A stretch of DNA of 64,000 bases from Mycolicibacterium confluentis (GCF_010729895.1 NZ_AP022612.1:1426001-1490000), one strand, 5' to 3'; positions 7,389-16,908 are shown, counted from the stretch's first letter. Translations and numbers: made by a program. The notes: a model not told the origin generated them from the sequence alone.

Positions 7389-8554
7389 GGAGTTCTCCGT
7401 TCGTCGTGGCTGCGCAGAGCGATGTCGAGTTCTTCGGGGGAGGCATCGGCGGCGAGTGCGCCCAGCACGGTGTCGACCTGGCTGGGCGGCGCGAGGATGC
7501 CGATGGGCTGATCGCTGTCGAGGTTGGTGGGGAATGGGTAGCCCTCGGCGGTCGCGACGACCGCATTGTGGATCTCGTGGGGCGGACGTCCGGCGGCCTG
7601 CATCGCGCGCAGGGTGGGGTAGACCGCGCGCACCATCGCGGTGCGGTCCAGGACCTCCATCGCCCGACCGAACGGTGAGGACACCTGCAGCAGGTTGGCC
7701 ATGCGGCGGATATCGGATGACGTGTTGGCCCCGGCGCCGTGGTACAGCGCGGGATTGAAGAACACCGCGTCGCCCTTGTGCAGAGGGACCTGTACGTGAT
7801 GGTCGGCGAAGAACTCGAGGAACTCGGGTCGGCGGAACGCGACGTATCCGGGGGCGAAGCGCTGCGAATAGGGCAGCAGCATCGTGGGCCCGCTGTCCAG
7901 TGGCATATCGCAGTGCGCCACCGCGCCCTGCAGGGTCAGCAACGGCGACACTCTGTGCAGGTGCGCTGGGTAGGCCGCCAACTGGTCGGTGTCGACGAAG
8001 CCGAGGTGGTAGTCCCGGTGCGGAACCTGTGCCGCGCCACCGGGATTGACGACGTTGACCTGAGAGGTGACCTGATACCGCGGACCGAGCCAGGCCTGCG
8101 AGACGACGGCCAGCGCGTCGTTGGCGTAGTAGTCGGCGAACACCGCGGGGGAGTGCAGCGCGAGTTTCTGCGCGGCGTTCCAGATCCGGTCGTTGGCACC
8201 GGGCTTGCCGAAATGGTCGCCGGCCTCGCCGCCTGCGGAGCTTTGCGCCTCGATCAACTCCTCGAAGGCGGCGCTCGCGGCGTCGGTCACGCTCTCCGAG
8301 AAGGCGCCCTCGAGCACCACGACTCCGGGGCCGTCGGCGAGGGCGGCGATGAGTTCGGCCTGCAGGGCGCGCCGGTCCGCGCTGCCCATGTCGGCGGCCG
8401 AATAGACCAGGACGTTGCCCCGCACGTCGTGCGCGTGCGGGTAGTCGGCAAGGTCGGTGTGGTCCGGCAACTGGGCGCGGAAGTCGTCGAGGCTGCAGTC
8501 CGCGTCCTCGATCCAGGCGGCGCGGTGGCCTGCGGAGGTGGCGGTGCTGGACAT
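7385..8554 (-). CDS. Phytanoyl-CoA dioxygenase family (Fe(II)/2-oxoglutarate) enzyme
   Basis: A 389-residue member of the PhyH family of iron- and 2-oxoglutarate-dependent hydroxylases. The facial triad is visible as H179-x-D181 in PHRDYHLGF and H272 in ALYHGAGANTSSDIRRMANL, with R283 or R284 positioned to hold 2-oxoglutarate. It is the first gene of the four-gene operon, so the hydroxylation probably prepares a substrate for the cyclitol/sugar dehydrogenases that follow. The ATG at 8554 was chosen over an upstream in-frame start because it leaves 74 bases for a shared promoter region with the divergent LacI gene. A PhyH enzyme at the head of an inositol-type operon is uncommon. The substrate is unknown. 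Confidence 0.8.
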   Translation of the reverse strand: MSSTATSAGHRAAWIEDADCSLDDFRAQLPDHTDLADYPHAHDVRGNVLVYSAADMGSADRRALQAELIAALADGPGVVVLEGAFSESVTDAASAAFEELIEAQSSAGGEAGDHFGKPGANDRIWNAAQKLALHSPAVFADYYANDALAVVSQAWLGPRYQVTSQVNVVNPGGAAQVPHRDYHLGFVDTDQLAAYPAHLHRVSPLLTLQGAVAHCDMPLDSGPTMLLPYSQRFAPGYVAFRRPEFLEFFADHHVQVPLHKGDAVFFNPALYHGAGANTSSDIRRMANLLQVSSPFGRAMEVLDRTAMVRAVYPTLRAMQAAGRPPHEIHNAVVATAEGYPFPTNLDSDQPIGILAPPSQVDTVLGALAADASPEELDIALRSHDERRTP

Positions 8555-8628
8555 GTCCGCAAGTCTCGCTGTGGTATGAGGCACAATCAACACCAGAAAT
8601 CCATCAAAAAGACCTCAGGAGGTCCCGG

Positions 8629-9633
8629 GTGGCGCATCGGTACAAGGTCCGGGAGATCGCCCAGCAGTGCGGGTTGAGCGAGGCCACGGTGGACCGCGTC
8701 CTCAACGATCGCCCCGGCGTGCGGGAGAACACCCGGGCCGAGGTGCGGCAGGCGATCGCCGACCTGGACAAGCAGCGTGCCCAGTTGCGGCTCAACGGGC
8801 GGCGCTACCTCATCGACGTGGTGATGCAGACCCCGCAGCGCTTCTCCGACGCATTCCGGGCCGCGCTCGAAGCCGAACTGCCCGCGTTCGCACCTGCGAT
8901 GCTGCGGGCCAGGTTCCACCTGTGGGAGTCGGGGTCGACGGCGCAGATGGTTGACACACTGGCCCGCATCCGCGGCAGCCACGGCGTGGTGCTCAAGGCC
9001 GCCGATGAACCAGAAATCGTCGAGGCCGTCGACCGTCTGGTCGCCGCGGGGATCCCGGTCGTGACCTACACGACCGACATTCCCTCCAGCGCACGCTGCG
9101 GCTACGTCGGCATCGACAACCACGGCGCGGGCGCGACGGCGGCCTACCTGATCGAGCAGTGGCTTGGCCCCGCGCCCTCCGAGGTGCTGATCACGGTGAG
9201 CCGCACCGTGTTCCGTGGTGAGGGGGAGCGCGAAGTCGGATTCCGTGCGGGCCTGCGGGGTTCCGGTCGAACGGTGGTCGAGGTGACCGACAGTGACGGC
9301 ATCGACGCCACCAACGAACGTCTGGTGCTGCAGGCCCTGGAACGCCACCCCGCAGTGGAGGCGGTGTACTCACCCGGTGGCGGCAACACCGCGACCGTGG
9401 CCGCGTTCGAGAAACTCGGTCGCACGTGCAGGGTCTTCATCGCCCACGACCTCGACGTCGACAACCGCAGACTCCTCCGGGACGGCAGGATCTCGGCGGT
9501 GCTGCACAACGACCTGCGCGCCGACGCGCGCCTGGCGATGCGGTTGATCCTTCAGCACCATGGTGCGCTGCCTGTCGAACCCGCTCGTCCGGCGCCCGTG
9601 CAGGTGATCACGCCCTACAACCTTCCCCCATAG
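8629..9633 (+). CDS. LacI-family transcriptional regulator
   Basis: A 334-residue repressor-type protein. Its N-terminal helix-turn-helix is YKVREIAQQCGLSEATVDRV (residues about 4-23) followed by the hinge-region LNDRPGVRENTR, and a periplasmic-binding-protein-like effector domain occupies about 58-330 (GVVLKAADEPEIVEAVDRLV, YVGIDNHGAG, VYSPGGGN). It starts at GTG 8629, preceded by a strong AGGAGG about 8 bases upstream. It is divergent from the dioxygenase-led operon with 74 bases between start codons, so it most likely represses that operon and itself, with release by the sugar or cyclitol. I could not find a clean central-CG palindrome in the 74 bases. Confidence 0.87.
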   Translation: MAHRYKVREIAQQCGLSEATVDRVLNDRPGVRENTRAEVRQAIADLDKQRAQLRLNGRRYLIDVVMQTPQRFSDAFRAALEAELPAFAPAMLRARFHLWESGSTAQMVDTLARIRGSHGVVLKAADEPEIVEAVDRLVAAGIPVVTYTTDIPSSARCGYVGIDNHGAGATAAYLIEQWLGPAPSEVLITVSRTVFRGEGEREVGFRAGLRGSGRTVVEVTDSDGIDATNERLVLQALERHPAVEAVYSPGGGNTATVAAFEKLGRTCRVFIAHDLDVDNRRLLRDGRISAVLHNDLRADARLAMRLILQHHGALPVEPARPAPVQVITPYNLPP

Positions 9634-9668
9634 CCCCCTCAGCGCGAATCCAAGTAGTGAAGGAGCCT

Positions 9669-9902
9669 GTGATCCGCACCGTGGAGGGTCACATCTATCA
9701 GGCGACGGTGACGGCCGGGGTCTCGTCGCGAGCCGAACTCTCTGACCTGATGCAGGGGTTCCAGCCCTCCCGACGGGCCGAACCGCCTCCGGTTGAGGCC
9801 AGATCGTCACTTCTTACGACAATCCGGCGTGATAATGTAACGCTGAGCGATCGCTCAGCACAAAAGCTCGTAAGTTACTCGCGCGTACGTACAGGTTCTT
9901 AG
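9669..9902 (+). CDS. Possible small protein upstream of korA
   Basis: An open frame of 77 codons from GTG 9669, with GAAGGAG about 4 bases before it, to TAG 9900-9902. It reads VIRTVEGHIYQATVTAGVSS, continues with DLMQGFQPSRRAEPP, and has no recognised domain. In favour are the ribosome site and a normal-looking first 45 codons. Against it, the last third runs through what looks like the korAB promoter and an 18-base palindrome, where codon usage turns atypical. It is either a short gene whose end overlaps the promoter or chance. Confidence 0.3.
   Translation: MIRTVEGHIYQATVTAGVSSRAELSDLMQGFQPSRRAEPPPVEARSSLLTTIRRDNVTLSDRSAQKLVSYSRVRTGS
9833..9838 (+). promoter_or_regulatory. Candidate extended -10 box before korAB
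   Basis: TAATGT preceded by TGA (9830-9832) makes a TGn-extended SigA-type -10. The start of transcription would fall near 9845, inside the palindrome at 9842-9859, leaving a leader of about 360 bases to korA. Confidence 0.4.
9842..9859. promoter_or_regulatory. Perfect 18-base palindrome, likely operator upstream of korAB
   Basis: GCTGAGCGATCGCTCAGC is fully self-complementary and sits 4 bases after the candidate -10 box. Length and position fit a TetR-type operator. No TetR gene is adjacent, so the regulator would act from elsewhere. Confidence 0.5.
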
Positions 9903-10209
9903 AGTTTGCGGACCAGCAAAAGTGACGAAAACCACAGATTTGTCTCAGCTGATCACCCCTCACGGCCGTGAGCAGCACCTTCGGTTCGTGAAGGGCGGCG
10001 TGTCGGTGTCCCCCAGCGTGAAGGGGTGCCTAAGAGAAGTGCAATAATCGTGACTACGAGTGACACCAACTCTGAACAGGTTGTGGGTCACCGGCGCGCC
10101 CGCCCCTGGGCTGCGGCAGGTGCAGGGCTCCAGCAGCCAGAGAACGCGCATATATACAGCCACATATCAGAACGATCCGCGCAGGCGGAACTCAAGGAAA
10201 GGCGGGGAC
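9903..10209 (+). other. Non-coding leader upstream of korA
   Basis: These 307 bases hold no convincing gene. A 14-base palindrome CTCACGGCCGTGAG lies at 9959-9972, and an AT-rich stretch near 10148-10165 (CATATATACAGCCACATATC) could contain a second promoter. An in-frame upward extension of korA to 10060 exists but has no ribosome site or conserved residues, so I treat this as the untranslated region. Confidence 0.4.
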
Positions 10210-12171
10210 GTGGGTCCGAGTGACACAGTCAATGTCAACGGCGCGCACCCTCGGGAGAAGTTGGAGAAGGTTGTCATCCGGTTCGCCGGTGACTCCGGTG
10301 ACGGCATGCAGCTGACCGGTGACCGCTTCACCTCCGAGGCCGCTCTGTTCGGCAACGACCTGGCCACCCAGCCGAACTACCCGGCTGAGATCCGCGCACC
10401 TCAGGGCACGCTGCCTGGCGTCTCGTCTTTCCAGATCCAGATCGCCGACTACGACATCCTGACCGCCGGTGACCGTCCCGACGTCCTCGTGGCGATGAAC
10501 CCCGCGGCGCTCAAGGCCAACATCGACGACCTGCCGCGCGGCGGTCTGGTGATCGCCAACTCCGACGAGTTCAGCAAGCGCAACCTGGCCAAGGTCGGCT
10601 ATGAGGCCAACCCGCTCGAGGACGGCAGCCTGTCCGACTACGTCGTGCAGGCCGTCGCGATGACGACGCTGACGCTGGGCGCGGTCGAGGAGATCGGCGC
10701 CACCAAGAAGGACGGCCAGCGCGCCAAGAACATGTTCGCGCTCGGACTGCTGTCGTGGATGTACGGACGGCCGATCGAGACCAGCGAGACCTTCATCCGG
10801 GAGAAGTTCGCCCGCAAGCCCGACGTGGCCGAGGCCAACGTGCTGGCGCTCAAGGCCGGCTGGAACTACGGCGAGACCACTGAGGCGTTCGGCACCACCT
10901 ACGAGGTGGCGCCGGCCAAGCTGGCCGCGGGCGAGTACCGGCAGATCTCCGGCAACACCGCGCTGGCCTACGGCCTGGTGGCTGCCGGTCACCTGGCCGA
11001 CGTCCAGGTGATGCTGGGCAGCTACCCGATCACCCCGGCGTCGGACATCCTGCACGAGCTGTCCAAGCACAAGCACTTCAACGTGCTGACGTTCCAGGCC
11101 GAGGACGAGATCGCGGGCATCGGCTCGGCGATCGGCGCGGCCTATGGCGGAGCGCTCGGCGTGACCACCACCTCGGGTCCGGGTGTCTCACTCAAGTCCG
11201 AGGCCATCGGCCTGGCCGTGATGACCGAACTCCCGCTGGTCATCGTGGACGTCCAGCGCGGTGGCCCGTCGACCGGTCTGCCCACCAAGACCGAACAGGC
11301 CGACCTGTTGCAGGCCATGTTCGGCCGCAATGGTGAGTCGCCGGTGGCCGTGCTGGCGCCGCGTTCGCCGTCGGACTGCTTCGACATGGCCATCGAGGCC
11401 GCGCGCATCGCGATCAAGTACCACACACCGGTGCTGCTGTTGTCGGACGGCGCGATCGCCAACGGTTCCGAGCCGTGGCGCATCCCCGACATCTCGACCT
11501 ACGAGAAGATCGAGCACACCTTCGTCAAGGAGGGTGAGGCGTTCGCGCCTTACGCGCGCGATCCGGAGACCCTGGCACGCCAGTTCGCCGTTCCGGGCAC
11601 CCCGGGTCTGGAGCACCGCATCGGTGGCCTGGAGTCGGCCAACGGTTCGGGCAACATCTCCTACGAGCCGGCCAACCACGACCTGATGGTCCGCCTGCGT
11701 CAGGCGAAGATCGACGGCATCTCGGTGCCGGACCTCGAGGTCGACGATCCCACCGGTGACGCCGAACTGCTCCTGCTGGGCTGGGGCAGCTCGTACGGCC
11801 CGATCGGTGAGGCCTGCCGGCGTGCGCGCCGCAAGGGCATCAAGGTGGCCCACGCGCAGCTGCGCCACCTGAATCCGTTCCCGGCGAACCTGGGGGAGGT
11901 GCTCACTCGTTACTCCAAGGTGGTGACACCGGAGATGAACCTGGGTCAGCTCGCCCTGCTGCTGCGGGCGAAGTACCTGGTGGACGTGCAGTCGGTCACC
12001 AAGGTGCAGGGCATGGCATTTCTGGCTGACGAGCTCGAGGGCATCATCGATGCCGCGTTCGACGGCACGTTGGCCGAGAAGGAAAGTGACAAGGCCAAGT
12101 TCGCGCGGTTGGCGGCAGCCACCATCGAATCCGGCGCAGCCGGTGCGAACGGCGTAGGAGTGGACGTATGA
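10210..12171 (+). CDS. korA: 2-oxoglutarate:ferredoxin oxidoreductase, subunit alpha (fused gamma-alpha)
   Basis: A 653-residue subunit of the CoA-dependent, ferredoxin-reducing 2-oxoglutarate oxidoreductase, which makes succinyl-CoA from 2-oxoglutarate and gives an alternative to the NAD-linked dehydrogenase in the mycobacterial TCA cycle. The N-terminal gamma-type domain contains RFAGDSGDGMQLTGDRF (near 24-40) and the alpha domain follows, with SYPITPASDILHELSKH and the thiamine-region SGPGVSLKSEAIGLAVM. The GTG at 10210 follows AAGGAAAGG at a normal distance. The stop overlaps the korB start by 4 bases. The length equals what I recall for the M. tuberculosis protein (653). It acts in the cytoplasm with KorB and a ferredoxin encoded elsewhere. 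Confidence 0.94.
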   Translation: MGPSDTVNVNGAHPREKLEKVVIRFAGDSGDGMQLTGDRFTSEAALFGNDLATQPNYPAEIRAPQGTLPGVSSFQIQIADYDILTAGDRPDVLVAMNPAALKANIDDLPRGGLVIANSDEFSKRNLAKVGYEANPLEDGSLSDYVVQAVAMTTLTLGAVEEIGATKKDGQRAKNMFALGLLSWMYGRPIETSETFIREKFARKPDVAEANVLALKAGWNYGETTEAFGTTYEVAPAKLAAGEYRQISGNTALAYGLVAAGHLADVQVMLGSYPITPASDILHELSKHKHFNVLTFQAEDEIAGIGSAIGAAYGGALGVTTTSGPGVSLKSEAIGLAVMTELPLVIVDVQRGGPSTGLPTKTEQADLLQAMFGRNGESPVAVLAPRSPSDCFDMAIEAARIAIKYHTPVLLLSDGAIANGSEPWRIPDISTYEKIEHTFVKEGEAFAPYARDPETLARQFAVPGTPGLEHRIGGLESANGSGNISYEPANHDLMVRLRQAKIDGISVPDLEVDDPTGDAELLLLGWGSSYGPIGEACRRARRKGIKVAHAQLRHLNPFPANLGEVLTRYSKVVTPEMNLGQLALLLRAKYLVDVQSVTKVQGMAFLADELEGIIDAAFDGTLAEKESDKAKFARLAAATIESGAAGANGVGVDV

Positions 12172-13259
12172 CCGATTTGATGGGCAGCATCACCGGAGTC
12201 GATCTCGGGCTCACCCCCGGTCTCACGAAGACCAGCGGCGTTCCCACGACCGATCAGCCGCAGAAGGGCAAGGACTTCACCAGCGACCAGGAGGTCCGCT
12301 GGTGCCCGGGTTGCGGTGACTACGTCATCCTCAACACCATCCGCAACTTCCTGCCGGAGTTGGGCCTGCGTCGCGAGAACATGGTGTTCGTCAGCGGCAT
12401 CGGCTGCTCGAGCCGGTTCCCGTACTACCTGGAAACCTACGGCTTCCACTCGATCCACGGACGTGCGCCGACCATCGCGACCGGTCTGACGCTGGCCCGC
12501 GACGATCTCTCGGTGTGGGTCGTCACCGGTGACGGTGACGCGCTGTCGATCGGTGGCAACCACCTGATCCATGCGTTGCGCCGCAACATGAACATCACGA
12601 TCCTGCTGTTCAACAACCGGATCTACGGCCTCACCAAGGGTCAGTACTCGCCCACCTCAGAGGTCGGCAAGGTCACCAAGTCGACGCCGATGGGCTCGCT
12701 GGACACCCCGTTCAACCCGGTGTCGCTGGCGCTGGGTGCCGAGGCCACGTTCGTGGGTCGCGCGCTGGACTCCGACCGTGCCGGTCTGACCGAGGTGCTG
12801 CGCGCCGCGGCCGCGCACCGCGGAGCGGCGATCGTCGAGATCCTGCAGGACTGCCCGATCTTCAACGACGGCTCGTTCGACCTGCTGCGTAAGGAGGGCG
12901 CCGAAGAGCGCGTCATCCGGGTCAGCCAGGGTGAGCCCATCACCTTCGGCAACGACGGCGAATACTGCGTGGTGCGTTCCGGATTCGGTCTGGACGTGGC
13001 CAAGACTGCCGACGTCGCCGCCGAGGACATCGTGGTGCACGACGCCACGCTCGACGATCCGGCGTACTCGTTCGCGCTGTCGCGCCTCAACGAGCAGAAC
13101 CTCGATCACACCGTGATGGGCATCTTCCGCCAGATCAGCCGCCCGACCTACAACGATCAGGCGCGCGGACAGGTCGCCTCGGCGCGTAAGACCATCCCGA
13201 ACGACACGGCTGCGCTGCAGTCGCTGCTGCGTGGTCGTGACACCTGGACCGTGGAGTAA
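12168..13259 (+). CDS. korB: 2-oxoglutarate:ferredoxin oxidoreductase, subunit beta
   Basis: A 363-residue subunit that carries thiamine diphosphate and the iron-sulphur cluster of KorAB. Cluster ligands are visible at C46 and C49 (RWCPGCGDYVIL), in SGIGCSSRFPYY (near 83) and in ILQDCPIF (near 226). The thiamine/Mg motif is TGDGDALSIGGNHL, followed by FNNRIYGLTKGQYSPTS. The ATG at 12168 overlaps the korA stop (ATGA), so the two subunits are translationally coupled. A strong hairpin lies 18 bases after the stop, ending the operon. Together with KorA it converts 2-oxoglutarate and CoA to succinyl-CoA, CO2 and reduced ferredoxin. Confidence 0.94.
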   Translation: MTDLMGSITGVDLGLTPGLTKTSGVPTTDQPQKGKDFTSDQEVRWCPGCGDYVILNTIRNFLPELGLRRENMVFVSGIGCSSRFPYYLETYGFHSIHGRAPTIATGLTLARDDLSVWVVTGDGDALSIGGNHLIHALRRNMNITILLFNNRIYGLTKGQYSPTSEVGKVTKSTPMGSLDTPFNPVSLALGAEATFVGRALDSDRAGLTEVLRAAAAHRGAAIVEILQDCPIFNDGSFDLLRKEGAEERVIRVSQGEPITFGNDGEYCVVRSGFGLDVAKTADVAAEDIVVHDATLDDPAYSFALSRLNEQNLDHTVMGIFRQISRPTYNDQARGQVASARKTIPNDTAALQSLLRGRDTWTVE

Positions 13260-13277
13260 GCAAGCACCACTGACGTC

Positions 13278-13332
13278 GAAACCGACGATTGGGCGCGAAA
13301 TCCCCTCGGATTTCGCGCCCATCGTCGGTTTC
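13278..13332 (+). terminator. Terminator-like hairpin after korAB
   Basis: The arms 13278-13303 and 13308-13332 pair over 25 bases with a single bulged T and a CCTC loop. It lies between korB and mobA and separates the two transcription units. There is no U-tract, as is common in mycobacteria. Confidence 0.65.
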
Positions 13333-13347
13333 GGCACGGTGGCGGGC

Positions 13348-13353
13348 TAATCT
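13348..13353 (+). promoter_or_regulatory. -10 box (TAATCT) of a leaderless mobA transcript
   Basis: TANNNT ending 6 bases before the mobA ATG; transcription would begin at the start codon itself. No ribosome site is present upstream, which fits. Confidence 0.55.
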
Positions 13354-13359
13354 GTCGGC

Positions 13360-13920
13360 ATGTCCTCTCCACTGGCCGGCGTCGTGCTGGCCGGAGGGGC
13401 GTCGCGGCGGATGGGCCGGGACAAGGCCACCATGGTGTTTCCCGCCTCCGGCACCAAAACCATGGTCGAATCCGTCGTCGAGGCGCTGTCGGCACGCTGT
13501 GCCCCGGTGTTGGTGATCGCCGCCCCCGGACAGCGTCTTCCCGAACTGGATGCCACGGTCCTGCGCGACGAAGTCCTTGGCGTCGGACCGCTGTTGGCCA
13601 CCGGCCGGGGCCTGCGTGCCGCGGCCGAGGCGGGCTGCGAGCGCGCGTTCGTGTGTGCGGTCGACATGCCGTTCATGAGCCCTGATCTCATCGATGAGTT
13701 GGCGTCACACGTCGGACCAGACGTCGTGTTGCCGTGGGACGGTCGCGACCACTACCTGGCCGGGGTGTACCGAACCGATCTCGCCGCCCGGGTCGATGAT
13801 CTGGTGGCCCGAGGTGAGCGCAGCATGCGATCGCTGGTGGACTCCGTCAACACTCAACGGATCGTGTTGCCAGAGACGGCTGCGCTGACCAACGTCAACA
13901 CCGCCGCAGACCTGGTATGA
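13360..13920 (+). CDS. mobA: Molybdenum cofactor guanylyltransferase
   Basis: A 186-residue nucleotidyltransferase that links GMP to molybdopterin to form the MGD cofactor used by nitrate reductase-type enzymes. The diagnostic N-terminal GTP-binding motif is [20 protein letters not shown] (residues about 8-27), and the Mg-binding Asp is in [13 protein letters not shown] (near 107). No Shine-Dalgarno precedes the ATG, but a -10 box ends 6 bases upstream, so the mRNA is probably leaderless. It follows korB across a strong hairpin, as in M. tuberculosis as I recall it. The last base of its coding frame overlaps the ATG of a LacI-type gene, so the two are likely co-transcribed. Confidence 0.9.
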   Translation: MSSPLAGVVLAGGASRRMGRDKATMVFPASGTKTMVESVVEALSARCAPVLVIAAPGQRLPELDATVLRDEVLGVGPLLATGRGLRAAAEAGCERAFVCAVDMPFMSPDLIDELASHVGPDVVLPWDGRDHYLAGVYRTDLAARVDDLVARGERSMRSLVDSVNTQRIVLPETAALTNVNTAADLV

Positions 13921-14891
13921 GCTCGCACCGGCCCACCAAGGCCGACGTGGCCCGGTTGGCCAATGTCTCCACCGCGACGGTCAGCTACGTGCTCAACGAC
14001 GTTGCGGGACGGTCGATCTCGGAGCGCACACGCGAGGCCGTGCGTCGCGCGGCCGACGAACTGGGGTATCGACCCAACCTGGCGGCACGCAACCTGGCCC
14101 GCGGCGCCAGCGGCGTGGTGCTCTACGTGGTGCCGCGGGTCGCTCTCGGCGAGTTGGCCATGGAGGTCGGCAGTCGCATGACCACCGCGCTGGCCCGGCA
14201 CGGCGTGCTGCAGATCCTGCAGTTCGAGACCGAGGACGACAGCAACGTCGTGGATGCGATCGCGGACCTGAATCCCGTTGCGGTGACCAGCCTTTTCCCA
14301 CTGGCCGGCCCAGCCCTGACGGCCGTGCAGGCCGCCGGGATTCCGCACATCCATCTCGGCAGTGCGGAACTCAACGCGCTGGGCGATCTGCACCTGGCGG
14401 TGGGGGAGTTGCGCGTGGACCACCTGACCACCCGGGGGCATCGCCATCTGGCCTTCGCCTACACCGGGGTCAGCAGGTGGCGGCCACTCGGGGACTACTG
14501 GCTGACGGGCACGACCGAGGCCACCCGTCGCCGCGGACTCCCGGATCCGGTGGTCGGATCGGTCAGCGCGGAGACCGCGGCCACGATCGTGGCCCAGTGG
14601 CATCGAGAGGGGGTCACCGCGGTCTGCGCCCAGAGCGACGAAACGGCTTTCGTTGTGTTGCACGGTATTCGGCTGGCAGGGTTGCGGTGTCCCGATGATC
14701 TCGCGGTGATGGGCGTCGATGCCACCCCGACGGCCGAGGTCAGCTTCCCGCCTCTGACGACGGTGGGCTTCGACGCGGGCGCCATCGTCGACGTCGCCGT
14801 CGCGGCGATGTTGTCCGAACTGGGCTATCCCCGCGTGGTGCGTCAGGTGGAAGTGCCGATCGCGTCCGTGATCGCCCGCGACTCGACCTGA
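13917..14891 (+). CDS. LacI-family transcriptional regulator
   Basis: A 324-residue regulator. The helix-turn-helix [20 protein letters not shown] (residues about 8-27) and the hinge helix [13 protein letters not shown] (near 57-69) are textbook LacI/GalR. The effector domain ends [12 protein letters not shown]. The ATG at 13917 overlaps the mobA stop by 4 bases. The stop is followed after 19 bases by a perfect 16-base palindrome with a central CG, then by a phosphotransferase gene. I infer that this protein binds there and controls the phosphotransferase gene. The ligand is unknown. Confidence 0.88.
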   Translation: MSSHRPTKADVARLANVSTATVSYVLNDVAGRSISERTREAVRRAADELGYRPNLAARNLARGASGVVLYVVPRVALGELAMEVGSRMTTALARHGVLQILQFETEDDSNVVDAIADLNPVAVTSLFPLAGPALTAVQAAGIPHIHLGSAELNALGDLHLAVGELRVDHLTTRGHRHLAFAYTGVSRWRPLGDYWLTGTTEATRRRGLPDPVVGSVSAETAATIVAQWHREGVTAVCAQSDETAFVVLHGIRLAGLRCPDDLAVMGVDATPTAEVSFPPLTTVGFDAGAIVDVAVAAMLSELGYPRVVRQVEVPIASVIARDST

Positions 14892-14910
14892 AAGGCACTG
14901 GACTCCGTGT

Positions 14911-14926
14911 GGTTACGCGCGTAACC
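14911..14926. promoter_or_regulatory. Probable LacI operator
   Basis: GGTTACGCGCGTAACC is perfectly self-complementary over 16 bases with a central CG, the hallmark of LacI/GalR operators. It lies 19 bases after the LacI gene and 32 bases before the phosphotransferase ATG, where it would block that promoter. Confidence 0.6.
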
Positions 14927-14958
14927 TTCGCCGGGAGGCCTGCGGAAAGGATCATCGG

Positions 14959-16041
14959 ATGGCAACCCGTGCACTGTCGGTTCCGACGAGTTGGGACGAG
15001 GTCACGCCCGCGTGGATGACCGCAGCACTGGCGGACGACGTCCCCGGCGCCGAGGTCGACACCGTCACGGTGACCACCCGCGACGACGGCACCAACCGCC
15101 GGGCCCGCCTGAGTCTGACCTACCGCACGGGTGCGGGACCGCAGACGGTGTTCGTCAAGGCTGCCGATCCGGACCACAAGGAACTGATTCGGCTCACCAG
15201 CGGCATGTTCCACGAGCCCCGTCTGTTCAATGCCGTGAAATCCGGTGTGCCCCTTCCGCTGGAGCATCCGCACGTGTATGCGGCGGGCATCGACGAGGAC
15301 GTGTACGACTTCATCCTCGTCATGGAGGACCTCGACGGCCGTGGCGCCGATCCTCGCGACGCGACTCGGCCGATGACGCCCGAGCAGGCGGCCGCCGGTG
15401 CCCGTGGACTGGCCAGGATGCACGGCCGGTTCTGGGGCGAACGGCTGGACGCGGAGGAGAACCTGACCTGGCTCGAACCGTTCCTGCCCTGGGACGGCAT
15501 GGAGATCGCGCCGCTGCCCGAAGCCCTGAAACGCTTGGGCGACAACGCTCCTGACGAGGTCATGGCGTTGACGATCGAGTCGCTGATCGAGCAGATCTGG
15601 AAGCCCTACATCCGCAGCCTGACCGCGTCCCCGCAGACACTTCTGCACGGCGATCCGCACATCGGCAACACCTATGTGGTGCCCGCCGGCGACGTCGGCT
15701 TCCTGGACTGGCAGGTCGCCCGGCGTGGCAACTGGTCGTTGGATCTGGGGTATTTCCTGCAGGGCGCGTTGACCATTGAGGACAGGCGCCGGCACGAGGC
15801 CGACATTCTGCGTCAGTATCGCGATGCTCTGGCACTGCCTGAGGCGGAACTGCCGCCGATGGAGGAGATCTGGCTGCGCTATCGCGCCTCAGTCGCACAT
15901 GGACTCACGCTGTGGTTGTGCACGGCGAGTGCGGGTGAACTCTGGCAGCGTCCGGATATCGCTATCGCTCTGGCGCAGCGTTATTCGGCGGCCTTTGCCG
16001 ATCTCGAGAGTGCTGCCGCAATTGCGGCAATTGGCCGCTGA
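14959..16041 (+). CDS. Aminoglycoside phosphotransferase-like (APH-family) kinase
   Basis: A 360-residue protein of the APH/choline-kinase-like superfamily. The catalytic loop LLHGDPHIGNTYV (near 231-243) carries the catalytic Asp and Asn, the Mg-binding motif is VGFLDWQVARRGN (near 248), and QTVFVKAAD (near 55) gives the ATP-binding lysine. The family phosphorylates small hydroxylated molecules, but many mycobacterial members have no known substrate. The ATG at 14959 follows GAAAGGA at about 6 bases. Placement behind a LacI regulator and its probable operator suggests a catabolic sugar or polyol kinase rather than antibiotic resistance, though that is inference. Confidence 0.75.
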   Translation: MATRALSVPTSWDEVTPAWMTAALADDVPGAEVDTVTVTTRDDGTNRRARLSLTYRTGAGPQTVFVKAADPDHKELIRLTSGMFHEPRLFNAVKSGVPLPLEHPHVYAAGIDEDVYDFILVMEDLDGRGADPRDATRPMTPEQAAAGARGLARMHGRFWGERLDAEENLTWLEPFLPWDGMEIAPLPEALKRLGDNAPDEVMALTIESLIEQIWKPYIRSLTASPQTLLHGDPHIGNTYVVPAGDVGFLDWQVARRGNWSLDLGYFLQGALTIEDRRRHEADILRQYRDALALPEAELPPMEEIWLRYRASVAHGLTLWLCTASAGELWQRPDIAIALAQRYSAAFADLESAAAIAAIGR

Positions 16042-16897
<856 letters not shown>

Positions 16898-16908
16898 TCA
16901 GCTTCCCC

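Noticed and set aside
14959..16041. Aminoglycoside resistance gene
   Set aside because: The fold is shared, but context (LacI regulator and operator) and the lack of specific aminoglycoside-enzyme motifs make a catabolic or unknown kinase more likely.
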